A stretch of 33,226 nt of DNA from assembly GCA_028689015.1 (NCBI GenBank), contig JAQTXC010000031.1, forward strand, positions 1 through 33,226. The letters run 5' to 3'. Made by a program: the position numbers and the translations under genes. A model generated the notes under the pieces. The model worked only from the letters and a program-made list of their open reading frames with translations. It did no database searches and had not been told where the DNA came from. This document shows positions 7,674 through 16,949 of this stretch, in pieces (the first letter of the stretch is position 1; each line of letters starts with the position of its first letter). This DNA comes from Dechloromonas sp. (GTDB taxonomy: Bacteria; Pseudomonadota; Gammaproteobacteria; Burkholderiales; Rhodocyclaceae).

Positions 7674-8162
7674 TTGAAAAGGATTTCCGACGCTTTCGTG
7701 TTTGCCCGGGATGGTCGAGTTCTCGAAGGAGAGCTGCCGCTATCTCAACTCGAGCGCCTGCACGATGTGCTGGCCTCGGTCGCTGGTGTGATCAGCTACC
7801 GAATCGAGGGCTTCAGGGGCGAGCGCGGTGAGCCGATGCTGCAATTGACCGTCAGCGGTCAGGTGCAACTGGCTTGTCAGCGCTGTCTGGAAGCGGTCCC
7901 TTTTGAGCTCGATGTCGATAGTCTGCTGGAAGTGATTCCAGAAGGTGCTGAGATGTCGCAGGATGAACTGGAAGACGACACCCGGGATTTCCTGCCGGTG
8001 GTGCGCGAATTGGTGGTGGCTGATTTTGTCGAGGACGAAATCATCCTGTCCCTACCCGTGGCGCCGCGGCACGAAAGATGTGGTTTCCCCGGCGCGGCCG
8101 ATGCAGGCGAACGACTCAATCCGTTCGCCGCCTTGGACGGGCTGAAGGGTAAACCGAATTGA
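7674..8162 (+). CDS. yceD: YceD / DUF177 protein
   Basis: YceD-family proteins are encoded directly upstream of rpmF in most bacteria and are linked to 23S rRNA or large-subunit maturation. The protein shows the family features: an N-terminal [16 protein letters not shown], the central CQRCLE cysteine motif and an acidic stretch ([12 protein letters not shown]). I place the start at TTG 7674 (162 residues), since the family begins at this point and a good promoter lies at 7617-7645. An ATG at 7560 would give 200 residues, but its first 38 codons include the promoter and look unlike protein. The TTG has only a poor ribosome site, so the exact start is uncertain. Confidence 0.85.
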   Translation: MKRISDAFVFARDGRVLEGELPLSQLERLHDVLASVAGVISYRIEGFRGERGEPMLQLTVSGQVQLACQRCLEAVPFELDVDSLLEVIPEGAEMSQDELEDDTRDFLPVVRELVVADFVEDEIILSLPVAPRHERCGFPGAADAGERLNPFAALDGLKGKPN

Positions 8163-8183
8163 TTTTTTTGGAGCAACATTGAA

Positions 8184-8363
8184 ATGGCCGTTCAACAAAA
8201 CAAGAAGTCCCCTTCCAAGCGTGGCATGCATCGCGCTCATGATTTCCTGACCGCCCCGGGGCTGGCGGTCGAATCCACGACCGGTGAAACGCATCTGCGT
8301 CACCACATCTCGCCGAACGGTTTCTATCGTGGCAAGAAGGTCGTCAAGGGCAAGGGCGAGTAA
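8184..8363 (+). CDS. rpmF: 50S ribosomal protein L32
   Basis: This 59-residue protein begins [20 protein letters not shown] and is bL32, a small basic protein of the large ribosomal subunit. The [14 protein letters not shown] core and the later [11 protein letters not shown] are family hallmarks. It contains no cysteines, so it is the zinc-free type. A GGAG stands 13 bases before the ATG, a rather long spacing. The gene lies 21 bases after yceD and 54 bases before plsX, with a strong hairpin in the second gap. Confidence 0.97.
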   Translation: MAVQQNKKSPSKRGMHRAHDFLTAPGLAVESTTGETHLRHHISPNGFYRGKKVVKGKGE

Positions 8364-8373
8364 TCGTTCATTG

Positions 8374-8414
8374 AAAGGCAGGTGGCCCCACGCGGGGAGC
8401 CTGCCTTTTATTTT
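8374..8414 (+). terminator. terminator-like hairpin between rpmF and plsX
   Basis: The stem AAAGGCAGG/CCTGCCTTT (8374-8382 with 8400-8408) has an inner CCCC/GGGG pairing and is followed by TTTTATTTTG. It has all features of an intrinsic terminator, yet the plsX ATG is only four bases beyond the T-rich tract. It may act as an attenuator that sets rpmF high and the plsX-fab genes lower. Confidence 0.75.
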
Positions 8415-8417
8415 GCC

Positions 8418-9446
8418 ATGACAACCCGCATTGCCATTGATTGCATGGGGGGTGACCACGGTCCGTCAGTGACGGTTCCGGCGGCCGTCCGTTTTCTTGT
8501 TGAGCATCCGGCGGCACATCTGATCCTGGTTGGTCAGGAGGATGTGTTGCGGCCTTTGTTGGGCGCTTATGCCGAACACCCGCAGGTTCGCTTGGTTCAT
8601 GCCTCAGAAATTGTTGGCATGGACGAGTCGCCAGCATTGGCCTTGCGCAACAAGAAGGACTCCTCGATGCGTGTCGCCATCAACCAGGTTAAGGCCGGGT
8701 TGGCGGATGCCTGCGTCTCGGCCGGTAATACCGGTGCCTTGATGGCGATTTCGCGTTTTGTGCTCAAAATGCTGCCTGGTATCGAGCGACCGGCGATTTG
8801 CGCACCCTTGCCGACAGTTAATGGCCATACCCACATGCTGGATTTGGGCGCCAATGTGGACTGCACGGCGGATAATCTGCTGCAGTTTGCGGTGATGGGG
8901 GCCATGCTGGTCGCAGCGATGGAACACAAGGAGCGACCCACTGTCGGTCTTCTCAATATCGGTGAAGAAGACATCAAGGGCAATGAAGTGGTCAAGGCAA
9001 CGGCCGAGTTGTTACGTGCGTCTGATCTTAATTTTGTCGGTAACGTTGAAGGCGACGGAATTTACAAAGGCGAGGCCGATGTCATCGTTTGTGATGGCTT
9101 CGTCGGCAATGTCGCACTGAAAACTTCCGAGGGGCTGGCGCAGATGCTTGCCTCGTCCTTGCGCAGCGAATTCAAGCGCAACTGGTTGACCAAGATCGCG
9201 GCCCTGATTGCCATTTCCGTCCTCAATAATTTCAAACGGCGTTTCGATCATCGTCGCTACAACGGAGCCATCCTGCTTGGCTTAAAGGGCATTTCGGTCA
9301 AGAGCCATGGCTCGGCTGACGAACTGTCTTTTGGTAACGCCATTTCACGCGCCTACGATGCGGCTGAAAACCGTGTTCTGGCGCGGATTACCGAGCGCAT
9401 GACGCCAATGAGTGCGCCCCCCCCGGCTGCACTGGAGAGTGTTTGA
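8418..9446 (+). CDS. plsX: phosphate acyltransferase PlsX
   Basis: PlsX makes acyl-phosphate from acyl-ACP, the first step toward phosphatidic acid by the PlsX/PlsY route. The 342-residue protein starts [16 protein letters not shown], the family's signature N-terminus, and includes [10 protein letters not shown] and a [13 protein letters not shown] segment. An upstream in-frame GTG at 8382 lies within the terminator-like hairpin and adds only non-conserved residues, so the ATG at 8418 is preferred. No Shine-Dalgarno is visible before it. A run of eight C (9417-9424) sits near the 3' end. The stop abuts the fabH ATG. Confidence 0.95.
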   Translation: MTTRIAIDCMGGDHGPSVTVPAAVRFLVEHPAAHLILVGQEDVLRPLLGAYAEHPQVRLVHASEIVGMDESPALALRNKKDSSMRVAINQVKAGLADACVSAGNTGALMAISRFVLKMLPGIERPAICAPLPTVNGHTHMLDLGANVDCTADNLLQFAVMGAMLVAAMEHKERPTVGLLNIGEEDIKGNEVVKATAELLRASDLNFVGNVEGDGIYKGEADVIVCDGFVGNVALKTSEGLAQMLASSLRSEFKRNWLTKIAALIAISVLNNFKRRFDHRRYNGAILLGLKGISVKSHGSADELSFGNAISRAYDAAENRVLARITERMTPMSAPPPAALESV

Positions 9447-10406
9447 ATGTATGCACGCATAGTGGGTACTGGCAGCTATCTGCCGGGCGCGCCGGTCAGC
9501 AACGTCGACCTGGCTGCGAGGGGAATTGAAACCAACGATGAATGGATTGTCAGCCGTACCGGCATCCGTCAGCGTCATCTGGCCGAGCCCGGGCAGACAT
9601 CGAGCGCACTGGGGCTGATCGCCGCCCAGCGGGCACTGGCCATGGCTGGGATGGCGGCGGACGAGCTTGATTTGATCATCGTAGCCACCTCGACACCGGA
9701 TTTCATCTTCCCGAGTACGGCTTGCCTGATTCAAGGTCAGCTGGGCAACAAGGGTGCCGCCGCTTTTGATATCCAGGCCGTATGTAGCGGCTTTGCCTAT
9801 GCTCTGGGGGTTGCTGACAAGTTCATTCGCTCCGGCAGTCATCGCAAAGCGCTGGTCATCGGTGCTGAGGTTTTCTCGCGCATCCTCGACTGGCAAGACC
9901 GCGGCACCTGCGTGCTGTTTGGTGACGGCGCCGGGGCCGTGGTGCTCGAAGCTTCGGTTCAGCCGGGTATTCTGGCGACGGCAATGCATGCCGATGGCAG
10001 TCAGAATGGCATCCTCAATGTGCCAGGCCAGGTTTGTGGTGGCCAAGTGACCGGCGACCCTTTCCTGCGTATGGACGGGCAGGCTGTTTTCAAATTTGCG
10101 GTCCGTGTTCTGGCCGATGTGGCCGAGGAAGTCTGTGCCAACGCGGGACTGCCGACCAGCGCTGTGGACTGGTTGATTCCACACCAGGCCAATATTCGCA
10201 TCATTGAGGCAACGGGCAAAAAACTGGGGGTTGACCGCGATAAAGTCATCGTTACGGTTGATCGGCATGGCAATACCTCCGCTGCCTCGGTACCGCTGGC
10301 GCTCGATGAAGCCGTGCGCGATGGCCGCATTCAGCGTGGCCAGAAAGTGTTGGTCGAGGGTGTGGGTGGTGGCTTTACCTGGGGTGCTGCCCTGTTTGAA
10401 TTCTGA
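9447..10406 (+). CDS. fabH: beta-ketoacyl-ACP synthase III
   Basis: FabH starts type II fatty-acid synthesis by condensing acetyl-CoA with malonyl-ACP. The 319-residue protein has the thiolase fold with the catalytic triad Cys113 (AVCSGF), His246 (PHQANIRI) and Asn276 (GNTSAAS). Length and motifs match E. coli FabH (317). Its ATG immediately follows the plsX TGA, which indicates translational coupling. Nothing suggests a change in primer preference. Confidence 0.97.
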   Translation: MYARIVGTGSYLPGAPVSNVDLAARGIETNDEWIVSRTGIRQRHLAEPGQTSSALGLIAAQRALAMAGMAADELDLIIVATSTPDFIFPSTACLIQGQLGNKGAAAFDIQAVCSGFAYALGVADKFIRSGSHRKALVIGAEVFSRILDWQDRGTCVLFGDGAGAVVLEASVQPGILATAMHADGSQNGILNVPGQVCGGQVTGDPFLRMDGQAVFKFAVRVLADVAEEVCANAGLPTSAVDWLIPHQANIRIIEATGKKLGVDRDKVIVTVDRHGNTSAASVPLALDEAVRDGRIQRGQKVLVEGVGGGFTWGAALFEF

Positions 10407-10424
10407 TGTTTGGAGACTGAGTCG

Positions 10425-11351
10425 ATGTCTTTTGCTTTCGTCTTTCCTGGCCAGGGCTCGCAGAGCGTTGGCATGATGGCCGCTTACGGCGATGCCGCCG
10501 TGGTCCGTGCCACTTTCGATGAGGCTTCCACCGCCCTGGGCGATGATCTGTGGGCGATGGTCGCCGAGGGGCCGGCCGAAGCACTGACCCAGACCGTCAA
10601 TACCCAACCGGTGATGTTGACCGCGGGCGTTGCCGCCTGGCGCTTGTGGTGCGAAAAGGGCGGCAAGCTGCCCGCCGTGGTTGCCGGGCATAGCCTCGGT
10701 GAATATTCGGCACTGGTCGCCGCCGGGGTGATCGATTTCAAGGATGCCGTGCCGCTGGTTCGTCTGCGCGCTGCGGCCATGCAGGAAGCCGTGCCGCTCG
10801 GTACCGGCGCCATGGCGGCCGTGCTGGGTCTGGACAACGAGGGGATCGTTGCCGCCTGTGCTGAAGCGGCGCAGGGCGAAGTGGTCGAGCCGGTCAATTT
10901 CAATGCCAATGGGCAGACCGTCATCGCCGGTCACAAGGGCGCTGTCGAGCGCGCCATGATCGCCTGCAAGGCCCGTGGGGCCAAGATGGCCAAAGCGCTA
11001 CCGGTGTCAGCGCCATTCCATTCATCGCTGATTCGCCCGGCGGCTGACAAGTTGGCGGCTCGTTTGGCCGAGTTGACGCTCAATGCGCCGTTGATTCCGG
11101 TGATCAACAACGTCGATGTGGCCGTCGAGAGTGATCCGGCCCGCATCAAGGATGCCTTGATTCGTCAGGCCTACAATCCGGTGCGCTGGGTCGAGACCAT
11201 TCAGAAAATGGCCTCCCTGGGCGTGTCGACCGTGGCTGAGTGCGGCCCGGGCAAGGTGCTGGCGGGTCTGACCAAGCGTTGTGCCGATGGTGTCGCGGGT
11301 GTCGCGCTGGCCGATGCTGCTGCGATCGAAGCCAACCTGACTCTGGAGTAA
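10425..11351 (+). CDS. fabD: malonyl-CoA:ACP transacylase
   Basis: FabD moves malonyl groups from CoA to ACP. The 308-residue protein begins MSFAFVFPGQGSQ, has the nucleophile Ser90 in GHSLGEYSALVA and the catalytic His199 in SAPFHSS. TGGAGA (10411-10416) is a good ribosome site for the ATG at 10425; the TTG at 10410 is in frame but lies before that site. It is separated from fabH by 18 bases and from fabG by three. Confidence 0.97.
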   Translation: MSFAFVFPGQGSQSVGMMAAYGDAAVVRATFDEASTALGDDLWAMVAEGPAEALTQTVNTQPVMLTAGVAAWRLWCEKGGKLPAVVAGHSLGEYSALVAAGVIDFKDAVPLVRLRAAAMQEAVPLGTGAMAAVLGLDNEGIVAACAEAAQGEVVEPVNFNANGQTVIAGHKGAVERAMIACKARGAKMAKALPVSAPFHSSLIRPAADKLAARLAELTLNAPLIPVINNVDVAVESDPARIKDALIRQAYNPVRWVETIQKMASLGVSTVAECGPGKVLAGLTKRCADGVAGVALADAAAIEANLTLE

Positions 11352-11354
11352 GCG

Positions 11355-12405
<1,051 letters not shown>

Positions 12406-12423
12406 TCCAATTCTGGTTGAACC

Positions 12424-12466
12424 AGGCAAGGCCGGCCCCCTTGGCCGGCCTTGCCTCATTTGCTTT
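12424..12466 (+). terminator. long perfect hairpin between acpP and fabF
   Basis: A perfect 14-bp stem (12424-12437 paired with 12443-12456) has a five-base CCCTT loop and is followed by CATTTGCTTT. It may terminate or attenuate transcription after acpP, or stabilise the acpP mRNA 3' end. The T-tract is imperfect, so readthrough into fabF is expected. Confidence 0.7.
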
Positions 12467-12477
12467 CGGAGTGCACC

Positions 12478-13713
12478 TTGGCACGTCGCAGAGTCGTCAT
12501 CACCGGCCTCGGGATCGTTTCCCCGGTTGGTAACAGCGTCGAAGAAGCCTGGCAAAACATCATTGCCGGCGTTTCGGGTATTGCGCCCGTCACACGCTTC
12601 GATACCTCCACCTTCCCGGTTAAATTTGCCGGCGAGGTCAAGAATTTCGATATCACGCAGTACATCTCCGCCAAGGATGCGCGGCGCATGGATACCTTCA
12701 TCCATTACGGCTTGGCGGCCGGGATGCAAGCCGTGCGTGACGCCGGCCTGGATCAGGAGGGGGCGGCTGATCCCGAGCGGGTCGGGGTGGCCATTGGTTC
12801 CGGTATCGGCGGCTTGCCGCTGATCGAAAATACCAAAGATGAATTTATTGCTGGCGGCGCCCGCAAGATTTCTCCTTTCTTCGTTCCCGGTTCGATCATC
12901 AACATGATTTCCGGCAACCTGTCGATTGAGTTCGGCTTTAAAGGCCCGAATCTATCGATCGTCACAGCGTGTACGACGGGAACGCACTCTATCGGTGAAG
13001 CCGCACGCATCATCGAATATGGTGATGCCGACGTGATGGTGGCCGGCGGTGCTGAATCGACCGTCTCGCCGCTGGGCATGGGTGGCTTTAGCGCAGCGCG
13101 CGCCCTGTCTACCCGTAATGACGATCCGACCACGGCCAGCCGGCCCTGGGACAAGGACCGTGACGGCTTCGTGCTGGGCGAGGGGGCAGGGGTCCTGGTG
13201 CTGGAGGAGTACGAGCACGCCAAGGCCCGTGGTGCCAGGATCTATGCTGAAGTGATCGGCTATGGCCGCAGCGCCGATGCTTATCACATCACGGCACCGA
13301 ATATGGATGGCCCTCGCCGTTCCATGGTCAATGCGCTCAACAACGCCGGCGTGACACCCGCCGATGTTCAGTACGTCAATGCCCATGGCACCTCGACGCC
13401 GCTGGGCGACAAGAACGAATCGGATGCGATCAAGGCGGCTTTTGGTCCATCGGCAGCGGATATCGTGGTCAATTCGACCAAATCGATGACAGGTCATCTG
13501 CTGGGTGGTGCTGGGGGCGTTGAGTCCCTGTTCACCGTCCTGGCGTTGCATCACCAGATCTCGCCGCCGACCATCAACATCTTCAATCAGGATCCGGAGT
13601 GCGATCTCGATTACTGCGCCAACGTGGCGCGGCCGATGAAGATTGAGGTGGCGCTGAAGAATAACTTCGGCTTTGGCGGCACCAACGGCTCGCTGGTTTT
13701 CCGACGCGTCTGA
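12478..13713 (+). CDS. fabF: beta-ketoacyl-ACP synthase II
   Basis: FabF elongates acyl-ACP with malonyl-ACP. With a TTG start at 12478 the protein has 411 residues, close to E. coli FabF (413), and begins with the conserved [15 protein letters not shown]. The catalytic set is Cys165 (TACTTGTH), His303 ([11 protein letters not shown]), Lys335 and His340 (TKSMTGH). CGGAG (12467-12471) is correctly placed for the TTG; the upstream TTG at 12451 lies inside the terminator-like stem. The TTG start and the hairpin may together keep FabF below ACP levels. Confidence 0.95.
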   Translation: MARRRVVITGLGIVSPVGNSVEEAWQNIIAGVSGIAPVTRFDTSTFPVKFAGEVKNFDITQYISAKDARRMDTFIHYGLAAGMQAVRDAGLDQEGAADPERVGVAIGSGIGGLPLIENTKDEFIAGGARKISPFFVPGSIINMISGNLSIEFGFKGPNLSIVTACTTGTHSIGEAARIIEYGDADVMVAGGAESTVSPLGMGGFSAARALSTRNDDPTTASRPWDKDRDGFVLGEGAGVLVLEEYEHAKARGARIYAEVIGYGRSADAYHITAPNMDGPRRSMVNALNNAGVTPADVQYVNAHGTSTPLGDKNESDAIKAAFGPSAADIVVNSTKSMTGHLLGGAGGVESLFTVLALHHQISPPTINIFNQDPECDLDYCANVARPMKIEVALKNNFGFGGTNGSLVFRRV

Positions 13714-13740
13714 TTTTTTCTCCTTCAGGAATCAAGCACG

Positions 13741-14178
13741 GTGCAGTTTCCGATCATCATCGGGCTGCACCGTTCTTTTTTGCTTGAGCGCAGCCTGTTG
13801 ACCGTGAGCCTGCTGGCTGGACTGATGCTGGTAATGATGGATTGGCCGCTTTACCTTAGGCTGCTGGCGCTTGGCCTGTGTTTGTTTCTTTTCCTGCAGG
13901 CGCGGCGGCAGTGGCGACGGCATTCAAACCAGATGCTGCTGATCGACCGACAGGGGCTTGCCATCTTGCGACAGCGTGATGGCAGCGAGCAGACGGTGCG
14001 CTGGCTGCCCGGTGCAACGGTTCATCCCTGGCTGACTGTCCTGCGCTTGCAGCGAGCCGATGGGCAGCGGCAAACCCTGATCTTCACGGTCGACAACATT
14101 TCAGCCGCCAATTTCCGGCGGCTGCGGGCGGTCATGTGCTGGCAGGCCGCTTTCGCCGACGAGGCTGACGACGTTTAA
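13741..14178 (+). CDS. small membrane protein, YgfX (CptA)-like
   Basis: The 145-residue protein has a GTG start with AGGAA about ten bases before it. The N-terminal part contains two adjacent hydrophobic helices (about 17-34 and 36-53), followed by RRQWRRH and a soluble C-terminal half rich in beta-strand-like sequence. This layout matches the YgfX family, known in E. coli as CptA, the membrane protein partner of the flavinylation factor SdhE. No sdhE is seen nearby, and a position next to nadB is common in betaproteobacteria. The family call rests on topology and context, so it is moderate. Its last 47 bases overlap the nadB 3' end on the other strand. Confidence 0.6.
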   Translation: MQFPIIIGLHRSFLLERSLLTVSLLAGLMLVMMDWPLYLRLLALGLCLFLFLQARRQWRRHSNQMLLIDRQGLAILRQRDGSEQTVRWLPGATVHPWLTVLRLQRADGQRQTLIFTVDNISAANFRRLRAVMCWQAAFADEADDV

Positions 14179-15730
14179 TCACGGTATTGCGGGCAGTCTT
14201 TTTCAGCGTGGGGTAATCCAGCGAATAATGCAGACCACGGCTTTCGCGACGCATCATCGCGCAACGAACAATCAGGTCGGCCGTGACCACCAGGTTGCGC
14301 AATTCGATCAGGTCATGGCTGACCTTGAAGTTGGCATAGAACTCGTCGATTTCACGCATCAGCAGCGCAATGCGGTGTTGTGCCCGTTTCAGTCGCTTGG
14401 TGGTGCGGACGATGCCGACGTAGTCCCACATGAAACGTCGCAATTCGTCCCAGTTGTGTGAGATGACAACTTCTTCATCAGCATCGGTGACCCGGCTTTC
14501 ATCCCATTGCGGCAGATCCGGCTGGGGCTGGCTTGGCTGGCTCAGCATGTCGGCCACCGCTGCCTCCGAAAATACAATGCATTCGAGCAGCGAGTTCGAC
14601 GCCAGGCGATTGGCACCGTGCAGGCCGGTGCAGGAGGCTTCGCCAGCGACGTAAAGACCGGCTAGATCGGTGCGGCCCTTGAGGTCGCTGATAATGCCGC
14701 CGCAGGTGTAGTGCGCTGCTGGAACGACGGGAATCGGCTCGCGGGTGATGTCGATACCCAGTTCCAGGCAGCGGGCATGGATGTTTGGAAAGTGAGTGCG
14801 GATGAAGCCTTCACCCTTGTGCGAAATATCAAGAAAAACACAGTCGACCCCGCGCTTCTTCATTTCGAAGTCGATGGCCCGGGCGACAATATCGCGTGGC
14901 GCCAGCTCGCCGCGTTCATCGTGCTGTGGCATGAAACGGGTGCCATCAGGCAGCAGCAGCAGGCCGCCTTCGCCGCGCACGGCTTCGGAAATGAGGAATG
15001 ATTTGGCTTGCGGATGGTAGAGGCAGGTCGGGTGGAACTGGATGAATTCCATGTTGGAGACCCGGCAACCGGCGCGGAAGGCCATGGCAATGCCATCGCC
15101 GGTCGAGGTATCGGGATTGGTGGTGTATAGATAAACCTTGCCGGCGCCGCCAGTGGCAATCAGCGTGTTGCTGGCGCTCAGGGTCAAGACCTCGCCGTTG
15201 TGGTTGTCGAGCACATAGGCGCCGTAACAACGGGCTTCGCCGGTGCCCAGTTTGTCGCCGCTAATCAAATCAATAGCGATGTGATTTTCCAGCACCGTAA
15301 TTCGGGGGTGAGCGCGAACCTTGCGTGTCAGGGTCTCCTGAACAGCCTGACCAGTGGCATCGGCAACGTGGATGACCCGTCGCGCGCTGTGACCGCCCTC
15401 ACGCGTCAGGTGATAGCCGGTTTCATCGCGCGTGAAAGGAACGCCTTGGTCGATCAACCACTGGATGGCACGTCGCCCATTTTCGACCACGAAGCGCGTC
15501 GCCGGCGGGTCGTTGAGCCAGGCACCGGCAATCAGCGTGTCCTGGATATGGGCTTCGATTGAATCGCGGCTGTCGAGCACTGCGGCAATGCCGCCTTGGG
15601 CCCAGCCTGAGGCCGAATCGTCAAGGCTGCGCTTGCTGACCAGGACGACGCGACAGTGATCGGCCAGGCGAAGTGCGGCCGATTGTCCGGCGAGTCCGCT
15701 GCCGATAATCAGGACATCGAATTTTTGCAC
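14132..15730 (-). CDS. nadB: L-aspartate oxidase
   Basis: NadB is the FAD enzyme that oxidises L-aspartate to iminoaspartate, the first step of de novo NAD synthesis. I choose the GTG at 15730 (532 residues) because the conserved N-terminus [21 protein letters not shown] begins there. Upstream ATG codons at 15787 and 15805 add residues outside the family. The FAD-binding GSGLAGQ, the ASGWAQGG segment and [10 protein letters not shown] near the active site are all present. The C-terminal tail is strongly basic and runs over the end of the convergent ygfX-like gene. The nadB-rpoE neighbourhood is the same as in Pseudomonas. Confidence 0.95.
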   Translation of the reverse strand: MQKFDVLIIGSGLAGQSAALRLADHCRVVLVSKRSLDDSASGWAQGGIAAVLDSRDSIEAHIQDTLIAGAWLNDPPATRFVVENGRRAIQWLIDQGVPFTRDETGYHLTREGGHSARRVIHVADATGQAVQETLTRKVRAHPRITVLENHIAIDLISGDKLGTGEARCYGAYVLDNHNGEVLTLSASNTLIATGGAGKVYLYTTNPDTSTGDGIAMAFRAGCRVSNMEFIQFHPTCLYHPQAKSFLISEAVRGEGGLLLLPDGTRFMPQHDERGELAPRDIVARAIDFEMKKRGVDCVFLDISHKGEGFIRTHFPNIHARCLELGIDITREPIPVVPAAHYTCGGIISDLKGRTDLAGLYVAGEASCTGLHGANRLASNSLLECIVFSEAAVADMLSQPSQPQPDLPQWDESRVTDADEEVVISHNWDELRRFMWDYVGIVRTTKRLKRAQHRIALLMREIDEFYANFKVSHDLIELRNLVVTADLIVRCAMMRRESRGLHYSLDYPTLKKTARNTVIKRRQPRRRKRPAST

Positions 15731-15893
15731 TGCTGTTCTCTGTTGGGATTGTTTGGCGCGAAATATAGCATGCGGCAAACGCTTCATATCGTTACATAAA
15801 GTCACAATTATCGGGTATGTGCCAACTATTCCGACAAAAATGCTGCGTTATACTCCGGGTCAAATAGACTAAAAACACAGGGATGCGAAAGCC

Positions 15894-16493
15894 ATGAGTG
15901 AGCGCGAGATCGATCAAGTGCTGGTCGAACGGGCGCAAGGCGGAGAGCAACACGCCTTCGACCTGTTGGTCAGCAAGTATCAGCGCAAGCTGGGGCGCTT
16001 GTTGTCGCGTTTTATTCGCGACCCGGCGGAAGTCGAGGATGTCAGTCAGGAGGCTTTCATCAAGGCTTATCGGGCCTTGCCATCCTTCCGTGGCGATAGT
16101 GCCTTTTATACGTGGCTGTACCGGATTGGCATCAATACCGCCAAGAATTATCTGGTTGCCCAAGGCAGGCGGGCTCCGACCAGTACCGAGTTCGACTCGG
16201 AAGAGGCTGAGGGTTTCGAGGATGCCTCGCAATTGCGCGACATCAATACGCCGGAAAGCCTGTTGTTGTCCAAGCAGATTGGTCAAACGGTCAATAGTGC
16301 GATGGACGCCTTGCCTGAAGAGTTACGGACGGCGATTACCTTGCGCGAAATCGAAGGGTTGTCCTACGAGGAAATCGCTCGCATCATGGACTGTCCGATC
16401 GGCACGGTACGGTCGCGTATTTTCCGCGCCCGTGAGGCGGTGGCTGCCAAGTTGCGGCCCTTGCTCGATATCGCGCCGGATCGTCGCTGGTAA
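15894..16493 (+). CDS. rpoE: RNA polymerase sigma-E factor (RpoE/AlgU)
   Basis: This ECF sigma factor directs the envelope-stress response. The 199-residue protein has region 2 (DLLVSKYQRKLGRLLSRFIRD, then DVSQEAFIKAYRALPSFRG and YTWLYRIGINTAKN) and region 4 (LPEELRTAITLREIEGLSYE, then IARIMDCPIGTVRSRIFRAR). Length and sequence match the RpoE/AlgU group. It is divergent from nadB with a 163-bp spacer that should hold its promoter, though I could not identify a convincing sigma-E-type site. The next gene is rseC five bases later. The usual anti-sigma genes rseA and rseB (mucA, mucB) are absent from this locus. Confidence 0.95.
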   Translation: MSEREIDQVLVERAQGGEQHAFDLLVSKYQRKLGRLLSRFIRDPAEVEDVSQEAFIKAYRALPSFRGDSAFYTWLYRIGINTAKNYLVAQGRRAPTSTEFDSEEAEGFEDASQLRDINTPESLLLSKQIGQTVNSAMDALPEELRTAITLREIEGLSYEEIARIMDCPIGTVRSRIFRAREAVAAKLRPLLDIAPDRRW

Positions 16494-16498
16494 ACATC

Positions 16499-16930
16499 AT
16501 GTCAGAGCAGGCCACTCGAATTCAGGGGATCGTTCGTTCGCTGGACGGCGATAGTGCTCTGGTTGAAGTCGCGCAGGGAGGCTGCGGCCGTTGCCACGAA
16601 GAAGGCGGCTGTGGTGGGCAGTCGTTGACCCAGATGTTCTGCAGCGGTCCACGCCAGTATCGGGTCGATAATGCCAGCGGCGCCCAAGCCGGCGAGCAGG
16701 TCGTGGTTGCCGTTCCGGGTGGGGCCATTCGGCAGGCTGCGCACCGGGCTTATGGCGTGCCGATAGCCGCTTGCTTGCTGGGCGGATTGCTGGGCCAGTC
16801 GGTGGGTGGGGACTTGGCAGCCATGGCTGGCGCGCTGACCGGTCTGGCGCTAGCCTTCATTTATCTACGCCTCTGGGCGCGACAAGGCGGCCGGGTAGGC
16901 CAGCCTTACATCATTTCACGTCATCCATGA
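16499..16930 (+). CDS. rseC: RseC/MucC family membrane protein
   Basis: RseC (MucC) proteins are inner-membrane proteins found in sigma-E operons and in the SoxR-reducing system. The 143-residue protein has an N-terminal domain with a cysteine cluster (GGCGRCHEEGGCGG, then a further Cys in QMFCSG), followed by two hydrophobic helices between about 88 and 125. This is the family arrangement. It sits directly behind rpoE and before mucD, the position of mucC in Pseudomonas, but with the mucA and mucB genes missing between. Confidence 0.88.
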   Translation: MSEQATRIQGIVRSLDGDSALVEVAQGGCGRCHEEGGCGGQSLTQMFCSGPRQYRVDNASGAQAGEQVVVAVPGGAIRQAAHRAYGVPIAACLLGGLLGQSVGGDLAAMAGALTGLALAFIYLRLWARQGGRVGQPYIISRHP

Positions 16931-16949
16931 ACACGGAGCTTAGGTTTTC

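Noticed and set aside
9345-10934. 529-codon open frame on the minus strand across fabH and fabD
   Set aside because: It lies wholly opposite well-identified genes, has no recognisable domains and is the expected result of GC-rich codon bias.
15731-15893. Sigma-E autoregulatory promoter upstream of rpoE
   Set aside because: CCAACTA and TTATAC-like elements can be picked out but spacing and sequence do not fit a GAACTT/TCTGA-type site well enough to call.
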